This document shows, piece by piece, positions 1-8,279 of a DNA stretch of 64,000 nucleotides. The translations under genes were made by a program, and so were the position numbers. The notes under the pieces were generated by a model, which was given only the letters and a program-made list of their open reading frames with translations, did not search any database and was not told the origin of the DNA. Numbering within the stretch: position 1 is the first letter of the stretch; every line of letters begins with the position of its first letter. Source of the DNA: an uncultured Bacteroidales bacterium (lineage in GTDB: Bacteria > Bacteroidota > Bacteroidia > Bacteroidales > UBA932); the NCBI GenBank assembly GCA_945874155.1, contig CAMCFO010000008.1, positions 1-64,000 of the forward strand. Direction: 5' to 3'.

Positions 1-84
1 CCGCCTTCCGTATTTGCCTGCGGCAAATACACGGCTCCCGCCGTCGCGCTCGAGCTCGAGTACGTGGTGGATTTTTATGCAAAT
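1..84. repeat. Hairpin-rich intergenic repeat, copy 1 (cut by window edge)
   Basis: Positions 1-70 match 4464-4533 almost base for base, apart from a hairpin loop (TGC here, TTT in copy 2) and about five positions around 51-56. The copy contains a perfect 9-bp stem GTATTTGCC/GGCAAATAC at 10-30, an ACGGC/GCCGT stem at 31-44 and a palindrome CTCGAGCTCGAG at 49-60. It lies downstream of the CotH gene and probably continues left of the window. No coding potential is apparent. The origin (REP-like element or processed structured RNA) is not known. Confidence 0.7.
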
Positions 85-137
85 CTTTTGATGACGGGGC
101 AAAAGGGAACCTCAGAGTTTTCCCTGGGCATCGGCGG

Positions 138-1580
138 TTAGAGGCTGTTGATGGTCTGGGCTTTGCGCTTGAGGTAACCGCCTTCACCCATAATCGGATA
201 TTTATAACTGCTCCAACCCGCCTGTTCATCCTTGACTACATTGTCCTGACCGGTGTCGTTGCTGACATAAGGACCTATCATCTTCTGCCAGTTTTGAATG
301 CGTGAAGATGCCGAATTATAGTCCATAAGCCCGTAGGACGGGTCCACGAGTTCCTTGAGGCAGTCCACATAAATCTTCTTGTATTCCGGGATTTTCAACA
401 GCCTCTCAATCAGCGTTCCGCGGTCGCCCCAGTCAAGTGGATTATGGGTGGCCGGGTCATAGCAATTGCTGGTGCCGAGAGTGTTGTCATAGTCATACGG
501 TATCATAAATACCTTATAATCCGTCAAATCCTGACTGTTGAAATAGAGGTAATAATTGTTGCCGTTATTCCAATAGTCGTCCCACATCCCGACTGCAACA
601 TTGACAGCATAGGTCCTGAGCAAGAGTTCCACATCACACACCGTCGGTATCCATTTTTTGAAACTCTCATCCCCCTTGCCGCTCAGTTTCTTGATGAAAT
701 CCACAAACTGAGCCTTGGCGGTAGCGAAATCCGCGCCTGTCTCCTTGAGCTCATAAGTGTATTCGTGCACATTGTCATCCTGCCCAAACAGCCAGTCATC
801 AGTAGCCTTGAGTTCAGCAGGCCCCTGTGCCCAGGTGCATTTCCAAAGATTTCCCGTGGCATCCCCGAACATGTCCACCCTGCGCTCCAGATATTTGTTG
901 TCGTAGGGCTCAATCATCGTGTACACCCCATAATAGGCAGGTTTTGCATCTCCCTCCACCTGGATGGACAGACGGCAATATGATTCGTAAGCAGCCGTCC
1001 ACACGCCAGCCCTCTCGAAAAGGTCAAAACAGAAAGGCTCTCTCACATAGGAAGGGTCATTATTGAACCACTTGAGATTCATCTTGTTGATGCCCTTGAT
1101 CTTGTGCTCCTTATCCTTGTAGTATTTACGGAAATTCAGACCTATGTGGAAGTGATTCCAGTCAGTATTGTTCGCAACGTGATGGCCATTTCCGTTTTCG
1201 GGACGGCGGCGCGAAGTGTTCCCTCGCATCCTCATACCAGCCTCTTTGACAGTGAACAAATCCTCCCCTTTCTGGAACTGCACATCGCATTTGACATATT
1301 CCTTGGTCTTGTTGTCCTTGTCGTAGTAATCAAGCAAAGCATTCCACTGGTCGAGAGGAACTGTAAGAGTGATCTGCGGAACGGCAGACATATCCCACAC
1401 ATAAGCCGGATCCTCATTGGAAGACGGAGTTGATGGGTTGTCAGGATTATCAGGGTTTTCCGTTCCGTCACCCTTGCCGGGTTCTTTCATATCGTCCGGA
1501 GTCCACAAATCAACGGAACAGGCAGTAAACAGGAATGCAAGCACCGTCAGGTGTATCAGTTTCAGTGTTTTATTCATCAT
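138..1580 (-). CDS. CotH-kinase-family lipoprotein
   Basis: A secreted lipoprotein of about 480 residues. From the ATG at 1580/1577 it begins with a lipoprotein signal ending LFTAC. A low-complexity Asp/Asn/Pro/Ser linker follows (roughly residues 30-55), then a CotH domain. Visible CotH hallmarks are the MRMRGNTSRRRP block (the family's RGNSS loop), a REPFCFDLFERAGV segment, and IPYDYDNTLG near the C-terminus, which carries the metal-binding aspartates. CotH proteins are atypical protein kinases; Bacteroidales homologues are cell-surface lipoproteins of unsettled substrate. The reading frame extends upstream to a TTG at 1592, but the ATG pair at 1580/1577 sits sensibly downstream of a TAAATTTG -7 box at 1612-1619. 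It is a single-gene unit, divergent from the lipoprotein gene at 1705. Kinase activity is inferred from family only. Confidence 0.8.
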   Translation of the reverse strand: MMNKTLKLIHLTVLAFLFTACSVDLWTPDDMKEPGKGDGTENPDNPDNPSTPSSNEDPAYVWDMSAVPQITLTVPLDQWNALLDYYDKDNKTKEYVKCDVQFQKGEDLFTVKEAGMRMRGNTSRRRPENGNGHHVANNTDWNHFHIGLNFRKYYKDKEHKIKGINKMNLKWFNNDPSYVREPFCFDLFERAGVWTAAYESYCRLSIQVEGDAKPAYYGVYTMIEPYDNKYLERRVDMFGDATGNLWKCTWAQGPAELKATDDWLFGQDDNVHEYTYELKETGADFATAKAQFVDFIKKLSGKGDESFKKWIPTVCDVELLLRTYAVNVAVGMWDDYWNNGNNYYLYFNSQDLTDYKVFMIPYDYDNTLGTSNCYDPATHNPLDWGDRGTLIERLLKIPEYKKIYVDCLKELVDPSYGLMDYNSASSRIQNWQKMIGPYVSNDTGQDNVVKDEQAGWSSYKYPIMGEGGYLKRKAQTINSL

Positions 1581-1611
1581 ACAGGTTCGCAAATGCTACA
1601 AAAACTCCGTG

Positions 1612-1679
1612 CAAATTTATAAAGTTATCCGAAATAATCATATCGTCTTTCTTTTGCACGTCAATATTTCTTATATTTG
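1612..1679. promoter_or_regulatory. Divergent promoter pair, CotH gene / lipoprotein gene
   Basis: TAAATTTG read on the minus strand (1612-1619) and TATATTTG on the plus strand (1672-1679) both match the Bacteroidota -7 consensus TAnnTTTG. The second is 26 bases before the ATG at 1705. A TTTTG at 1652-1656 is a possible but closely spaced -33 element. Confidence 0.55.
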
Positions 1680-1704
1680 TCGGTTTTGAAAAACAAACAA
1701 CTAA

Positions 1705-2661
1705 ATGAATATTATGAAGAATTACATTTTACTCGCATCTGCGGCAATGATGGTCGCAACAGTTTCCTGTACCATGGATTTGACTCCGAAGGGTGAAGCC
1801 CCTGCCTCCAACGAGATTACATTTGACGCAGCTGACCTTACGGACATACGTCCCGGAGAAGTCATAACAGCAACTATGGTTATTCCTACGGGAGGTAAAA
1901 ATATAATGAGCGAGGAAAGGGGATGGAAAGTGGACAGCGATGTGATTTTCTCCGCTCCTTACGATTACACAGAAAGCATTATCGGAGGCTCTTTTCCCGT
2001 TTTGACAGTCAAGGAAGAAGGCGGCAAGTCCATACTCCGGTTCTATTGTGCAGGTGCCGGGGAGCACACGGTGACATACTACACTCGCTACAACTGGAAA
2101 GGGCTTACTGACGGATCTACCTATAAGGATGTTGAAGTGAGGAAAACCATCACAGCAAGCGAAGATATATACGGCAGCAAATGGGGAGATTCGGAGGAAA
2201 GGACCAAAGGCATCCACACATATATAACTAAAAACGAATCGAAGGAAAATGTCTATCACGGCGAAGTCACCGACCCTCTCGGTTCATTGAATCTTTTGCG
2301 GGTTTTCACCTTCGACAACGGCAAACTTGCCAAAATAGAGGAATATTTCTCAACAACCAAAGAATTGGAAACACACTACGCCCAATTCCTGAAATGGCAC
2401 AAAGCAGTACAGGAAAAGCAAAATTTCACTTATGACGCTTCTAATTCCACACGCAACAACGAACCCGAGAAAGTAGTTATTGCCGATAGGAACACCGAGG
2501 AAGCGAAGGCTGAAAATGCAGCATTGCTCTCCGGTCAGCTGGATGTGCATACTGTCTATCATAAAGAAGGCACTGATGCTGCCATAGACCTCTGGATGAC
2601 GACAGATAAAGATGGCAAAAAGATATTCAATTTCAGCAGAACCTACACCCCTTCCAAGTAA
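1705..2661 (+). CDS. Lipoprotein of unknown function
   Basis: A 318-residue predicted lipoprotein; MKNYILLASAAMMVATVSC (from the second ATG, 1714) is a type II signal with Cys as acylation site. I do not recognise a family. The N-terminal half (to about residue 165) looks beta-rich, alternating short hydrophobic strands with Gly/Thr turns. The C-terminal half has a charged helical stretch (about 205-245, rich in Glu/Lys) and ends in a strand-like ITFNFSRTY-type segment. No catalytic motif is visible. It is a single gene between a clear TAnnTTTG promoter and the convergent methyltransferase gene. Either ATG, 1705 or 1714, is possible. Confidence 0.7.
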   Translation: MNIMKNYILLASAAMMVATVSCTMDLTPKGEAPASNEITFDAADLTDIRPGEVITATMVIPTGGKNIMSEERGWKVDSDVIFSAPYDYTESIIGGSFPVLTVKEEGGKSILRFYCAGAGEHTVTYYTRYNWKGLTDGSTYKDVEVRKTITASEDIYGSKWGDSEERTKGIHTYITKNESKENVYHGEVTDPLGSLNLLRVFTFDNGKLAKIEEYFSTTKELETHYAQFLKWHKAVQEKQNFTYDASNSTRNNEPEKVVIADRNTEEAKAENAALLSGQLDVHTVYHKEGTDAAIDLWMTTDKDGKKIFNFSRTYTPSK

Positions 2662-2712
2662 CAATCAGCATAGTTAGGCAGGTAATTCAGAAACAACAAT
2701 CTGCTGCAGACA

Positions 2713-3492
2713 TTACTTGCCCAGACAAAGATACGGAGCGGTTATTCTGAGGTATTCCCCGGAATAGCCGCTTCCTTCGTGTATGGTCAGCAGCCGTTCC
2801 GGACACTCCCCCGCAGGACGGCATCGCGAAAATTCCAGTATGCTCCTATGGGGCTGTTTCCTTTCTGTGGACCTTATATCCACGCAGGAGAATAGATGGA
2901 GGGACTTTTCTGCCGCAAGTCTCACTGCCATTATTTTGCTGTCGAAGGGCAGGATGAGGCTGAGATGACCAGAGGGGCTGAGTCTTTGGGACGCAAAGTC
3001 CAAGATTTCTTCGAGGGGAAGAGAGTCAGCGTGACGGGTTGCAGCTTTGCGGGAATCGGGAGAATGCAGGTCTTCGAGGAAAAATGGAGGATTGGTGAAA
3101 ATATGGTCATAGACGGTGCTTCCGCATAGGCTGGAGAACTCGGACAGAGAGAGATTGTGCGCCCTCAGATGCCGTTTCCAGGGAGAAGACTCAAAATTCA
3201 TTGCGGCTTCCTCAGCTGACGGGGCATCTATGTCTATACCTTCTATTATATAGGGGCTTTCGGTTGCATCGGAAGTTCCTTTGGGCGTTTCCTCAGAAGT
3301 CCCGGATAATACTTGGTCCATACGCTGCGCAGCCATAAGAGCAATGGTGCCAGTCCCGGTGCCTATGTCCAGCAGATGACGGGAATCACCGTTGATGGTC
3401 ATCAGGGCGCCCAGAAGGACCCCATCGGTATTGACCTTCATTGCCGACCTTTCGTTGCGGACCGAGAATTTCTGGAAACGGAAAACTGACAT
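2713..3492 (-). CDS. trmN6: tRNA1(Val) (adenine(37)-N6)-methyltransferase-type enzyme
   Basis: An S-adenosylmethionine-dependent N6-adenine methyltransferase of about 259 residues, the size of YfiC/TrmN6, which methylates A37 of tRNA1(Val). The N-terminus FRFQKFSVRNERSAMKVNTD is typical of the family. LDIGTGTGTIALMAAQR is the SAM-binding motif I, and FTNPPFF is the NPPF catalytic motif of N6-adenine methyltransferases. An insertion rich in Ser/Thr/Glu follows motif I. A GTG at 3495 overlaps the stop of the upstream ABC gene (TAGTG), but the ATG at 3492 is more likely. Co-transcribed with the LolD-type gene. The tRNA target is inferred from family. Confidence 0.85.
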   Translation of the reverse strand: MSVFRFQKFSVRNERSAMKVNTDGVLLGALMTINGDSRHLLDIGTGTGTIALMAAQRMDQVLSGTSEETPKGTSDATESPYIIEGIDIDAPSAEEAAMNFESSPWKRHLRAHNLSLSEFSSLCGSTVYDHIFTNPPFFLEDLHSPDSRKAATRHADSLPLEEILDFASQRLSPSGHLSLILPFDSKIMAVRLAAEKSLHLFSCVDIRSTERKQPHRSILEFSRCRPAGECPERLLTIHEGSGYSGEYLRITAPYLCLGK

Positions 3493-3494
3493 CA

Positions 3495-4151
3495 CTACTG
3501 GTTGATTATCAGGCCGTCACTCATCACAAGCTTGCGGTCGCACATGTCGGCGAGTGTCTCGTCGTGGGTGACTATGACTATGGTCTGACCGTGTTTTTCC
3601 CTCATCTCAAAGAAGATGCGGTGAATATCCTGTTTGGTTGCAGAGTCCAGATTGCCTGAGGGTTCATCGGCAAAAAGTACTGCGGGTTTGTTGACTAGAG
3701 CCCGGGCTATGGCCACTCTCTGGGCTTCACCGCCGGAGAGCTCGGAAGGTTTGTGGTCCATTCGTTCCAACAGTCCCACTTCAGAAAGCAGTGCTTTGGC
3801 TCTTGAGGCTGACTCTTTGTTGGAAAGACCGGCTATAAGGGAGGGAATCATTACGTTCTCCAGCGCTGTAAACTCGGGAAGGAGCCTGTGGGATTGGAAG
3901 ACGAAGCCTATGCGACGGTTGCGGAAGGCAGAGAGCTTGGATGCGTTCATACGCAAAACGTCTTGCCCATCGATAATGAGGCTGCCTGTGTCTGGAGTGG
4001 ACAAGGTGCCGAGGATTTGTAGTAAGGTAGATTTGCCGGCGCCTGAGGCACCGACCACTGATACCACCTCACCTTTTGATATATTGAGACTCACTCCTTT
4101 AAGTGCCTGGAGATTGCCGAAAGACTTGCTCAGGTTTTCTGCTATAATCAT
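3495..4151 (-). CDS. lolD: LolD-type ABC transporter ATPase
   Basis: A 218-residue ATP-binding subunit of the LolD/MacB (ABC type VII) branch, which drives release of lipoproteins from the inner membrane or related extraction work. Walker A is GASGAGKST (about residues 36-44), the signature is [15 protein letters not shown], Walker B is [12 protein letters not shown], and the H-loop is in [11 protein letters not shown]. The NLD after Walker B is typical of the LolD family. No LolC/E permease lies nearby, so the partner must be encoded elsewhere. Transcribed from a TATATTTG box at 4193-4200 and followed immediately by trmN6. Confidence 0.85.
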   Translation of the reverse strand: MIIAENLSKSFGNLQALKGVSLNISKGEVVSVVGASGAGKSTLLQILGTLSTPDTGSLIIDGQDVLRMNASKLSAFRNRRIGFVFQSHRLLPEFTALENVMIPSLIAGLSNKESASRAKALLSEVGLLERMDHKPSELSGGEAQRVAIARALVNKPAVLFADEPSGNLDSATKQDIHRIFFEMREKHGQTIVIVTHDETLADMCDRKLVMSDGLIINQ

Positions 4152-4192
4152 ATTTGTTTGAATCTATTCTGTTGAAACTCGGTTTCGGATGC

Positions 4193-4200
4193 CAAATATA
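4193..4200 (-). promoter_or_regulatory. -7 element for lolD-trmN6
   Basis: The minus strand reads TATATTTG, a perfect TAnnTTTG, 42 bases before the ATG at 4151. No clear -33 TTTG at the usual distance. Confidence 0.55.
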
Positions 4201-4230
4201 GGAAAGAAAGTGCAAATTTTTGAAGTTTTT

Positions 4231-4261
4231 TTTGCTGAATCGAAAAAATGGCGTATATTTG
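4231..4261 (+). promoter_or_regulatory. Promoter of tRNA-Pro
   Basis: TTTG at 4231-4234 and TATATTTG at 4254-4261, separated by 19 bases, match the Bacteroidota -33/-7 consensus well. The mature tRNA begins 19 bases after the -7 box, as expected for a short-leader tRNA gene. Confidence 0.75.
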
Positions 4262-4279
4262 CAGTCCCATTCGGGGAAA

Positions 4280-4353
4280 CGGGGTGTGGCGCAGTTGGCT
4301 AGCGCATCTGGTTTGGGACCAGAGGGTCCTGTGTTCGAGTCACAGTACCCCGA
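4280..4353 (+). tRNA. tRNA-Pro (anticodon UGG)
   Basis: A full cloverleaf can be drawn. Acceptor CGGGGTG/TACCCCG (4280-4286 with 4346-4352), D arm GCGC...GCGC, anticodon stem TCTGG/CCAGA with loop TTTGGGA giving anticodon TGG, T arm CTGTG-TTCGAGT-CACAG, discriminator A at 4353. CCA is not encoded (ACA follows). The 3' half from 4343 is also the left arm of a long perfect inverted repeat, described separately. Confidence 0.95.
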
Positions 4354-4400
4354 CAAAAAAAGAGACGTTTTTCAACGTCTCTTTTTTTGTCGGGGTACTG
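4343..4400 (+). terminator. Perfect 27-bp inverted repeat overlapping the tRNA 3' end
   Basis: 4343-4369 and 4374-4400 are exact reverse complements of 27 bases with a 4-base loop (TTTC). The left arm starts in the T-arm stem of tRNA-Pro, includes the whole 3' acceptor strand, then A7-GAGACGTT; the right arm ends with a T7 run and a full antisense copy of the acceptor strand. The inner part (AAAAAAAGAGACGTT / AACGTCTCTTTTTTT) would act as a terminator of the tRNA transcript. The arms extend well beyond what termination needs. Confidence 0.75.
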
Positions 4401-4539
4401 GGGGTGCGAAGCACCCCTGTACTTCTATGCCTAGGGGCTCTGCCCCTATAGTACCCTGCGGCTCCGCCTTCCGTATTTGCCTTTGGCAAATACACGGCTC
4501 CCGCCGTCGCGCTGGTGCGCGAGTACGTGGTGGGTTTTT
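4401..4539. repeat. Hairpin-rich intergenic repeat, copy 2
   Basis: Six small inverted repeats in a row: GGGGTGC-gaa-GCACCCC (4401-4417), TAGGGGC-tct-GCCCCTA (4432-4448), GCGG/CCGC (4458-4467), GTATTTGCC-ttt-GGCAAATAC (4473-4493), ACGGC-tccc-GCCGT (4494-4507) and CGCGC-tggt-GCGCG (4508-4521), then a T run at 4535-4539. The 3' part from 4464 matches the first 76 bases of the window. Open frames across it in several phases are a by-product of GC-rich palindromes, not genes. Confidence 0.75.
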
Positions 4540-4628
4540 GGTATAATTGCCAAAAGTGGTTGGCAAAAGTCTCGTAAATTGGTATAATTCAGAAGATTAC
4601 ATAGATTAGATGAAAATGTTTTCATCTA
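4540..4628. other. Insertion-sequence end remnant
   Basis: AT-rich stretch with the word GGTATAATT twice (4540-4548 and 4581-4589), a GCCAA/TTGGC palindrome between them and a perfect 12-bp palindrome ATTAGATGAAAA/TTTTCATCTAAT (4605-4616, 4619-4630) directly before a transposase-like start codon. Consistent with the left end of an insertion sequence whose body has been lost; no target duplication can be identified. Confidence 0.4.
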
Positions 4629-4724
4629 ATGAGTGATAAGTCAAAAATAAGAAGGCGTCAAAGGTGTCCAAAATGTGGATCATTAGACGTAAATAAATGG
4701 GCATCCGCAATGGAAAGGGGATGA
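4629..4724 (+). pseudogene. Transposase N-terminal fragment (zinc ribbon)
   Basis: A 31-codon frame from ATG 4629 to TGA 4722-4724 reads MSDKSKIRRRQRCPKCGSLD and then stops soon after. The basic stretch followed by CPxCGS is the start of the zinc ribbon found at the N-terminus of IS1/IS1595-type and similar transposases in Bacteroidota. The second Cys pair and the catalytic domain are missing, so this is a truncated remnant. The exact IS family cannot be fixed from 31 residues. Confidence 0.5.
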
Positions 4725-4776
4725 TGACTCACGTCATATCCCCTCCAAGAAGGAAACGGCATCTAGAAACCGTTTC
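4717..4776 (-). terminator. Two hairpins downstream of the Spy-like gene
   Basis: GAAACGG...CCGTTTC (4753-4776) lies 20 bases beyond the stop of the minus-strand gene ending at 4797; a bulged hairpin GGGGAT(G)ATGAC/GTCATATCCCC lies beyond it (4717-4743). Neither is followed by a T run on the minus strand, so a role in transcript end protection or termination is tentative. Confidence 0.35.
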
Positions 4777-4796
4777 AGATTATTGCAAACAACCTA

Positions 4797-5357
4797 TCAT
4801 CTCCACGGTCCAGCCGAAGGTCTTCCCTGGCCACCATTTCTGGGACCCCGTCCCTCCGGTCTGCCTTCCGGCTTTCCTTCCGGACGACCTGGGGCTCTCC
4901 CGTTGAGTTTATTGATTTTTGACCTGCGGAAATCTTCCTCCGCAATGACAAACTTAGCCATTTGAACCGGCGTGAGAACCTTGGCTATTTTCTCCTCACC
5001 ATCCTTTCTAATCTGTTCCATAGCCTCGTGGTTCTGATTGTATGCTGCCAAAACCTCAGCAATCGCAGCTTCATCTGAGGCATCCACAGCCTTACGCAAT
5101 TCACCGAGAAGACTGTGACGTTGCGCCATACAAGCCTGCTTTGCTCCTTCCACTTCGTCATAGATAGTGAGGAATACCTGTCTTTCTTCATCCCCGAGCC
5201 CGAGTTTTGAAACCAGATATTCTGCCCTCTCCGCTCTCGCCTTTTGCATAAACTCCGGATTGTCATTTGGCTTATCCCTACCGCATTCAGGCCTCTGAGC
5301 CATAGCCATAACACAGGACAACATCAGAACCGAAACTGAAAAAACTATTCTTTTCAT
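4797..5357 (-). CDS. Spy/CpxP-like periplasmic protein with Arg/Gly/Pro tail
   Basis: A 186-residue exported protein: signal peptide MKRIVFSVSVLMLSCVMAMA cut before QRPEC. A mostly helical charged domain (about residues 35-150) resembles the LTxxQ-type Spy/CpxP/heavy-metal-resistor group; the segment KVLTPVQMAKFVIAEEDFRR corresponds to the family's second LTPxQ motif. After it comes a tail of about 30 residues with GRPEG-type repeats and net positive charge. Third gene of a minus-strand unit after an ECF sigma factor and a small membrane protein, with only 2 bases to the latter. In this arrangement Spy-like proteins are usually envelope-stress sensors or chaperones; that role is inferred. Confidence 0.7.
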   Translation of the reverse strand: MKRIVFSVSVLMLSCVMAMAQRPECGRDKPNDNPEFMQKARAERAEYLVSKLGLGDEERQVFLTIYDEVEGAKQACMAQRHSLLGELRKAVDASDEAAIAEVLAAYNQNHEAMEQIRKDGEEKIAKVLTPVQMAKFVIAEEDFRRSKINKLNGRAPGRPEGKPEGRPEGRGPRNGGQGRPSAGPWR

Positions 5358-5359
5358 AT

Positions 5360-5686
5360 CTAATCCAATTGATATTCAACTTCATGGATTTCAATTTCCT
5401 CGACCTCGACCCCGGAATAAATCAGATAGGCTATTATCTCTTCATCACTCATCTGGGCCAGATTCTTAACAGGCATTGAGTCAAACTTAAGGTTCCAGGT
5501 CCATATTCCAACTATCAGAACCGCAACCGCCGCAGCAACTGACAACAGCGGGACTACAACCCCAATCCTGCGTCTGCGTCTTGCCAGCAAAGCCCTCTCC
5601 TGCATCTTCCCGAAATAGCCCTCAGGAACCAAGAAGGGATTTTCCTTCAAACGGCTGCTGTTTTTGAGAGTCTCACTTTCCATCAT
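5360..5686 (-). CDS. Small one-TM protein, likely anti-sigma partner
   Basis: About 108 residues from the ATG at 5686 (the open frame extends to 5734, but MMESETLKNSS is the likely start). The N-terminal cytoplasmic part contains ENPFLVPEGYFGKM, a PF-x-VPEGYF motif that recurs in small Bacteroidota proteins encoded beside ECF sigma factors. A basic cluster RRRRR precedes a single transmembrane helix (about residues 39-60). The acidic periplasmic tail ends in EEIEIHEVEYQLD. Position directly after the sigma gene suggests membrane-bound control of it; no classic zinc anti-sigma motif is visible. Confidence 0.6.
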   Translation of the reverse strand: MMESETLKNSSRLKENPFLVPEGYFGKMQERALLARRRRRIGVVVPLLSVAAAVAVLIVGIWTWNLKFDSMPVKNLAQMSDEEIIAYLIYSGVEVEEIEIHEVEYQLD

Positions 5687-5749
5687 CTTAAGTTCTAAAA
5701 TTTTGAAACCATATATAAGACAACCAAGTCTCATTCAAGTTTAATCCAA

Positions 5750-6298
5750 TCAACATTTTTTCAATGCTTCTTTCACTTTCTCGCTTGCAAAATGATACGA
5801 AGCCTTGAGAGCGCCCTCGGAAGTGTTCAGCAATGCGGATATGGTCTTATAATCCAGCTCTTCAAAATATCTCAACTCAAAAACCATCCTCTGCTTCGGA
5901 GGCAGTTTGGATATTGCCTTGTAAAGTGCGGACTGCAGGGCATCACCGTTGAAATATACATCCGATTCAATCGAATACGCCGCCTTCAAAGCCTCGTCAC
6001 CCTTTGCAAACCTCGACAACAGACTCTGCTTGCGCAAATATGTGAGGGATGTATTCACCACAATTCTGTATATCCAGGTGAACACCCCTGAATGGGACTT
6101 GAATTTCGGAAGATTCTTCCATATTTTCATCCAACACTCCTGCAGCACATCATCGGCATCCTCGTGCGAAAGAACATACCTCCTTATCTGCCAATACATC
6201 CTCTCGCCGTACAATTTCACTATGCCATCAAAGGCATCCCCGTAGTTCTTTGCGAGAATCAGTTCCGAAATATGTTCTTCTGATAGAGCCATCTGCAT
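5750..6298 (-). CDS. ECF-type RNA polymerase sigma factor
   Basis: A 182-residue sigma-70 family factor with only regions 2 and 4. Region 2 is seen in DADDVLQECWMKIWKNL and FTWIYRIVVNTSLTYLRKQ; region 4 in LPPKQRMVFELRYFEEL followed by the helix-turn-helix YKTISALLNTSEGALKASY. It heads the operon with the PEGYF membrane protein and the Spy-like protein, so it probably responds to an envelope signal and may drive its own operon. Start MQMALSEEH at 6298; the third codon is an alternative. Confidence 0.85.
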   Translation of the reverse strand: MQMALSEEHISELILAKNYGDAFDGIVKLYGERMYWQIRRYVLSHEDADDVLQECWMKIWKNLPKFKSHSGVFTWIYRIVVNTSLTYLRKQSLLSRFAKGDEALKAAYSIESDVYFNGDALQSALYKAISKLPPKQRMVFELRYFEELDYKTISALLNTSEGALKASYHFASEKVKEALKKC

Positions 6299-6403
6299 TA
6301 CATTAAAGGCGCACCTTAACGGGAGGCACTTGTTTCATTAGACGCGCAAGGTACGCTAAAGTTAACTATACAATTGATTTTTTCAAAATAGTGAATTTGT
6401 GAT

Positions 6404-6411
6404 TATCTTTG
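6404..6411 (+). promoter_or_regulatory. -7 element of lepA
   Basis: TATCTTTG, a perfect TAnnTTTG, 52 bases before the lepA ATG. A TTG at 6374-6376 is too distant for a standard -33. Confidence 0.55.
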
Positions 6412-6463
6412 CAGGTTGCACGGACAAAGATTGTCTGCAATAAGCATTGATACATAATAAAAT

Positions 6464-8251
6464 ATGGACTATATAAGGAATTTCTGCATTATCGCACACA
6501 TCGACCACGGCAAAAGTACGCTTGCCGACAGGATGCTCGAAATCACCAACACCTTGAATGCCAGGGATATGGAGAATCAGGTGCTGGACTCTATGGATCT
6601 GGAGAAGGAGAAGGGTATCACAATCAAGAGCCATCCGGTGCAGATGCAGTATCAATACGGCGGGGACAATTATACCCTCAACCTCATTGACACTCCGGGC
6701 CACGTGGACTTCTCCTACGAAGTCTCACGCGCCATTGCCTCCTGCGAAGGAGCCCTTTTGGTTGTGGACGCGACCCAGGGCATACAGGCCCAGACCATAT
6801 CCAATCTCTATCTTGCTGTGGAACACGGACTTGAAATCATACCTGTGCTCAACAAAATCGATATGGACGCGGCTATGATTGACGTGGTGACCGACCAGAT
6901 TGTGGATATGATAGGATGCAAGCCTGAGGAAGTGCTGAAAGTATCGGCAAAGACGGGAACTGGTGTCAAAGAAGTGCTGGATGCCATCGTGGAGAGGATA
7001 CCTGCACCGAAGGGAGACCCGGATGCTCCTCTTCAGGCCTTGATTTTCGACTCCGTTTTCAATTCCTTCAGGGGCATCATCGCCTACTTCAAAGTTGTGA
7101 ACGGCAGCATACATACGGGTGACAAGGTGAAGTTTTTCAACACCGGAAAGGAATATGTGGCCGACGAGGTGGGCGCACTCAAAATGAAGCTCAGCCCACG
7201 GGACGAAATCACCTGCGGAAGCGTGGGTTATATAATTTCGGGAATCAAGACTGCCAGTGAAGTAAAGGTGGGAGACACAATCACATCCGTGGACAGACCC
7301 TGTGCGGAAGCCATAGCCGGTTTCGAGGAAGTGAAACCTATGCTTTTCGCGGGAATGTATCCTGTTGAAACTGACCAATATGAAGAATTGAGGGCCGACC
7401 TCGAGAAATTCCAGCTCAACGATGCCTCCTTTGTGTTCGAGCCGGAGTCTTCACTTGCGCTGGGATTCGGTTTCCGTTGCGGATTTCTCGGGCTGCTTCA
7501 TCTGGAAATAGTGCAGGAAAGGCTTTTCAGGGAATTCGGAATGGACGTCATTACCACGGTGCCCAACGTGTCCTATAAGGTATATACCACCCAGGGAGAA
7601 TGTGTGGACGTGCACAACCCTTCGGGACTCCCGGCCCCTACTCTCATAGACCATATCGAAGAGCCGTATATCCGTGCCCAGGTTATCTCCAAGGCCGATT
7701 TCTATGGTCCTATAATGAAACTCTGCCTTGACAAGAGGGGTACGCTGCTCAATCAGCACTATATCACAGCCGACCGTCTGGAACTTACCTACGAGATGCC
7801 GCTGTCCGAAATTGTTTTCGACTTTTACGACAAACTCAAGTCCATTTCAAAGGGTTACGCATCCTTCGACTATCACGTCATAGGATTCAAGGATGCCAAA
7901 CTGGTCAAACTCGACATACTGCTCAACGGAGAGCCAGCCGATGCACTGTCTTCGCTCATACACGTGGACCACGCCTACGATTTCGGCAGGAAAATCTGCG
8001 AGAAACTCAAGGAACTCATCCCGCGCCAGCAGTTCGACATAGCCATCCAGGCAGCCATAGGAGCCAAAATCATTGCCCGGGAAACAGTAAAGGCTGTCCG
8101 CAAAGACGTGACAGCCAAGTGTTATGGAGGTGATATCACCCGTAAGAGAAAACTTCTTGAGAAACAGAAGCAGGGCAAGAAGCGAATGAGACAAATCGGA
8201 ACGGTAGAAGTGCCTCAGTCAGCTTTTATGGCCGTACTGAAACTGGATTAG
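6464..8251 (+). CDS. lepA: Elongation factor 4 (LepA), ribosomal back-translocase GTPase
   Basis: 595 residues, the normal LepA length. GTPase motifs are AHIDHGKST (G1, residues 11-19), DTPGHVD (G3) and NKID (G4). The C-terminus shows the LepA-specific end: [20 protein letters not shown] and [19 protein letters not shown]4 acts on the ribosome to remobilise stalled or mistranslocated complexes. Monocistronic, with its own -7 box, convergent with the phosphopantetheinyl transferase gene only 28 bases away. No anomaly seen. Confidence 0.98.
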   Translation: MDYIRNFCIIAHIDHGKSTLADRMLEITNTLNARDMENQVLDSMDLEKEKGITIKSHPVQMQYQYGGDNYTLNLIDTPGHVDFSYEVSRAIASCEGALLVVDATQGIQAQTISNLYLAVEHGLEIIPVLNKIDMDAAMIDVVTDQIVDMIGCKPEEVLKVSAKTGTGVKEVLDAIVERIPAPKGDPDAPLQALIFDSVFNSFRGIIAYFKVVNGSIHTGDKVKFFNTGKEYVADEVGALKMKLSPRDEITCGSVGYIISGIKTASEVKVGDTITSVDRPCAEAIAGFEEVKPMLFAGMYPVETDQYEELRADLEKFQLNDASFVFEPESSLALGFGFRCGFLGLLHLEIVQERLFREFGMDVITTVPNVSYKVYTTQGECVDVHNPSGLPAPTLIDHIEEPYIRAQVISKADFYGPIMKLCLDKRGTLLNQHYITADRLELTYEMPLSEIVFDFYDKLKSISKGYASFDYHVIGFKDAKLVKLDILLNGEPADALSSLIHVDHAYDFGRKICEKLKELIPRQQFDIAIQAAIGAKIIARETVKAVRKDVTAKCYGGDITRKRKLLEKQKQGKKRMRQIGTVEVPQSAFMAVLKLD

Positions 8252-8279
8252 GCAATTTGAACGCCGGGTCGGAAGGGAA

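Noticed and set aside
444..983. Long antisense frames within the CotH, PUL and ribosomal genes
   Set aside because: They are shadows of well-supported genes on the other strand and have no recognisable motifs or start context.
4248..4566. Overlapping open frames across tRNA-Pro and the hairpin repeat on both strands
   Set aside because: They run through the tRNA and GC-rich palindromes, have no codon bias and no homology I can recognise; stop-free frames are expected from inverted repeats.
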